A stretch of DNA of 64,000 nucleotides. Source: Brumicola pallidula DSM 14239 = ACAM 615 (GTDB lineage: Bacteria; Pseudomonadota; Gammaproteobacteria; Enterobacterales; Alteromonadaceae). How positions within the stretch are numbered: the first letter of the stretch is position 1; each line of letters starts with the position of its first letter. A program made the position numbers and the translations under genes. Shown here piece by piece: positions 61,845-64,000 of the stretch. Under the pieces are notes generated by a model, which saw only the letters and a list, made by a program, of their open reading frames with translations, made no database searches and was not told the origin of the DNA. The stretch lies in contig NZ_KE386814.1 of the NCBI RefSeq assembly GCF_000428905.1, positions 551,758-615,757 of the forward strand. The letters are read 5' to 3'.

Positions 61845-62507
61845 ATGTTATTGTTCGTTAAGCAATTTCTGATTTTGTGTCTCAGTTTTTTTCTATTTAG
61901 AGCTTTAGAAATGGGTGATAGCGCTGAGGGATTCGGATTAGGCTTTGGATTACTCATTATTAGTTCTGTTTTTATCATGTTGGTATTGCCGTGGATGACT
62001 AAAAACTCTCATTATTGGAAAGGTGTAGGGTCTGGAATTGTTGTCGTTGTTATATTTTGGGGGCTAACACTATATAACATGCCAATGATGACGGGTTATT
62101 CTTATGACATTGTTGATTCGGGGTCAAATTATCCAACCCTAAAAGATGGTGACATGGTTATTTCTAAACATTTCAATTATTCAGTCGAAGTAGGAAGTTT
62201 TGTCGGCTTTATCGATCCTTCTGGTAATCCATTGAGAAAAAAGATAGTAGCTGTACAGGGCGATTTAGTAAAGACATGCGATGATATGTTGACAGTAAAT
62301 GAAAAGGTTTACTACGGCCGGAAAGATATGCTTGATTGTAAAAATTTTGATGTCCGCACCTTAAAACCAAATGAATTCTTTGTGCTAGGAGAAAACTTGA
62401 ATAATAGTTTAGATTCTCGGACTTTTGGCGTGATTTTACGAGATGATATATTTGCTGAAAGTCTATATAAAGTCGTGGATGATAGCTCGGTAATACGCTT
62501 AAAATAA
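61845..62507 (+). CDS. S26 (signal peptidase I-like) membrane peptidase
   Basis: A 220-residue protein: three N-terminal membrane helices (about 3-20, 30-50, 62-79) and a periplasmic S26 domain. The box B region is SGSNYPTLKDGD with nucleophile Ser94; the Met after Ser in the usual SGSMxPTL is Asn here. The general-base lysine fits Lys132 in RKKIVAVQGD, and GENLNNSLDSRTFG matches the GDNRxxSxDSR box E. It differs from housekeeping LepB (about 300 residues, two helices) and resembles accessory S26 peptidases. No obvious substrate gene next to it. Confidence 0.8.
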   Translation: MLLFVKQFLILCLSFFLFRALEMGDSAEGFGLGFGLLIISSVFIMLVLPWMTKNSHYWKGVGSGIVVVVIFWGLTLYNMPMMTGYSYDIVDSGSNYPTLKDGDMVISKHFNYSVEVGSFVGFIDPSGNPLRKKIVAVQGDLVKTCDDMLTVNEKVYYGRKDMLDCKNFDVRTLKPNEFFVLGENLNNSLDSRTFGVILRDDIFAESLYKVVDDSSVIRLK

Positions 62508-63034
62508 ATTTCGTGTATAGAAATTTTCCTCTTTATTATTTCTATCTATAAGATCTTCTAATTCTTTGCTCATAATCTTCCTTGTATAATCTCTGCCTGT
62601 AGCGCTATTGCCTCACTCATTGCCACGGCCACTGGAACCGACATTAATCTACTTTGAGTATAAGACAAATTAACACTATTCACTACCCGCTGTTATAGCT
62701 ATATTAAGCGAAAAATTATCATCCGACCTATCAAACTTGACTGACGGCAATGAGCGATAACCGACCGTTCAAGTAATCTGTAAATGGTTAGATTTTTTGA
62801 TGTTCTCGGTTGGTATCCTAATGGCAGGTGATCCGACATTGCTGACATTAGCAAAAGTTTGGTTGTTATATTTTGTGACTGAACTGAACGCCATATTTAG
62901 ATCCATTCTCTTGTAAAATTGCTTGTGCTAGTTTCAGATATTTGAAATTCTTTTCATGATAAACTATAAATCTTAAATGGCATCATTACCGCTGGCAACG
63001 TTGGATTGCCTCGTTTACATAAAAGGATTTGTAG
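62508..63034. other. Intergenic with short minus-strand frames and a dispersed repeat
   Basis: Two very short overlapping minus-strand frames lie at 62570-62644 (MSVPVAVAMSEAIALQAEII...) and 62499-62573 (MSKELEDLIDRNNKEENFYT...), the second with an AAGGAAG site. They may be relics; no family recognised. The 47-bp repeat copy B lies just beyond their 5' end. The last 330 bp hold nothing recognisable except the promoter region of the final gene. Confidence 0.4.
62656..62702. repeat. 47-bp dispersed repeat, copy B
   Basis: Matches 8283-8329 at 39 of 47 positions. The short pairing arms are TAACA (62671-62675) and TGTTA (62691-62695). As with copy A, it lies at the 5' side of minus-strand gene fragments. 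Confidence 0.6.
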
Positions 63035-63997
63035 ATGAAACTACTACCTAAACTTATCTTGGTATTTATCAGTCTAATAATTGTTTCATGTACTGATAGT
63101 TCTCAACAAGCCGATCCAGATTTTAAGCCTCAGAATACCGTTAAAAGTTTCTCCTCAGATAACAGCCCAGTAGTCTTGGTTGATGAAGCGCATAATAATT
63201 TCTTAACTATCAGTGGTCGATATAAGCCATTTGAACAAGTTCTTTCGAGTAATGGTTTTACGGTAAAGTCGAATACAAGAGGTTTCACGTTAGACATACT
63301 GAAAAATATAGATATTTTAGTTATTGCCAATGCTCTCGATCACAGTAGAAGAGATTGGCAACCACCCTTTGGGAGCGCACTGAATGATGATGAAGTTGCA
63401 AGCGTAAAACAGTGGGTTACTGATGGAGGTTCGCTTTTGTTAATCGCCGACCACACGCCCTTTCCGAAAGTTGTTGAAAATCTGGCATTCGCTTTTGGTT
63501 TCGAATTTAGTAATGGGCACGTCGGTCGCTATACGTTTCGCATTGCAGATGCCACTCTTTCTGCTGAGCATCCTATTACTAATAGTGGCAACAATTCGTC
63601 TAATGAATTGCCTGTCGCTTTGTCTATTCCAAACATTCAGAAGAATGCTTTATTGTTTAGCCGAATAACTCAAGTCAAAACGTTTGGTGGTTCAGCATTC
63701 AAGGCTCCAGATGAAGCAGAGTCTTTGCTAACAATTAGACAAGGGATTTTTTCTACGGAACCAGCAATTCCATTTCAAGTTAATTCATCTACCACAAGAA
63801 TACCAATTGAAGGATGGAGCCAAGGAGCAGTTTTGAAAGTCGGAAAAGGCCGTGTTGCTGTTTTTTCTGAGGGAATGATGTTTTCTTCACAAGTGGACGT
63901 AAAGACAGGAGAGAAGCATGGCTTAAGGTCTGTTGGCGCAGAACAAAACGAGCAGTTTTTACTTAATGTTATGCACTGGCTATCAAGCGTCTTTTAA
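63035..63997 (+). CDS. DUF4350-like lipoprotein (glutamine amidotransferase-like fold)
   Basis: A 320-residue protein with a lipoprotein signal peptide (lipobox IVSC, Cys19). The body has VVLVDEAHNNFLTISGRY, FTLDILKNIDILVIANALD, a GSALNDDEVASVKQWVTDGG then SLLLIADHTPF block, and GKGRVAVFSEGMMFSSQ, typical of DUF4350 / ThuA-like class I amidotransferase folds without a catalytic Cys. Function unknown; homologues occur as periplasmic binding-type proteins. AAGGA ribosome site. The gene is complete and ends at the window edge. Confidence 0.75.
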   Translation: MKLLPKLILVFISLIIVSCTDSSQQADPDFKPQNTVKSFSSDNSPVVLVDEAHNNFLTISGRYKPFEQVLSSNGFTVKSNTRGFTLDILKNIDILVIANALDHSRRDWQPPFGSALNDDEVASVKQWVTDGGSLLLIADHTPFPKVVENLAFAFGFEFSNGHVGRYTFRIADATLSAEHPITNSGNNSSNELPVALSIPNIQKNALLFSRITQVKTFGGSAFKAPDEAESLLTIRQGIFSTEPAIPFQVNSSTTRIPIEGWSQGAVLKVGKGRVAVFSEGMMFSSQVDVKTGEKHGLRSVGAEQNEQFLLNVMHWLSSVF

Positions 63998-64000
63998 ACG

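Overview
The window looks like the chromosome of a marine gammaproteobacterium of the Alteromonadales type (Colwellia, Thalassotalea or Alteromonas-like). This rests on a gammaproteobacterial RecA, a large TonB-dependent receptor, a complete System I cytochrome c maturation operon next to a FliK-like gene, MlaA, and a Wzx/Wzy polysaccharide locus. No ribosomal RNA, tRNA or CRISPR array was seen, so the genus is an inference.

Layout. 0-12 kb is mostly housekeeping: the 3' part of recA, a TonB receptor, a YbiI-type zinc-finger protein, a lipoamide-dehydrogenase-like flavoprotein, a PmtA-like methyltransferase and two flagellar-export-related genes, with gene relics (Fic C-terminus, glycosyltransferase fragment) between them. 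11.9-20.3 kb is one tight operon, ccmABCDEFGHI, followed by mlaA. Three of its genes (ccmC, ccmG, ccmI) carry in-frame tandem repeats near their 3' ends. 20.4-23.5 kb holds galE, a small membrane protein and a POT peptide transporter on the minus strand.

23.7-53.2 kb is a surface-polysaccharide locus on the plus strand. It encodes ManNAcA precursor synthesis (wecB, wecC), an SLBB export protein, a Wzz-like protein, dTDP-sugar genes (rmlB, rmlA, a formyltransferase, a WecE-like aminotransferase, a single-domain NDP-hexose 2,3-dehydratase, a Gfo/Idh reductase), glycosyltransferases, a WzxE-like flippase, a Wzy-like polymerase, a Gfo/Idh + bi-domain oxidoreductase + heparinase II/III block, a PglC-like initiating transferase, a WbpM-like dehydratase, ugd and galU. 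Together the dTDP genes predict an unusual 4-formamido-2,4,6-trideoxyhexose, i.e. antibiotic-type 2-deoxysugar chemistry in a surface glycan. The central part (about 31-48 kb) is visibly more AT-rich than its flanks.

53.2-63 kb is an accessory island: an orphan antitoxin-like HTH gene, yefM-yoeB, ComEA, an AAA/DUF4143 ATPase preceded by three exact-period 33-bp repeats, a higBA pair enclosed by perfect 27-bp inverted repeats, IS982 and IS91 transposase relics, a leader peptide with two mutually exclusive hairpins before a membrane protein/XRE gene pair, a DUF7669-like fragment and an unusual S26 peptidase. A DUF4350-like lipoprotein gene ends the window.
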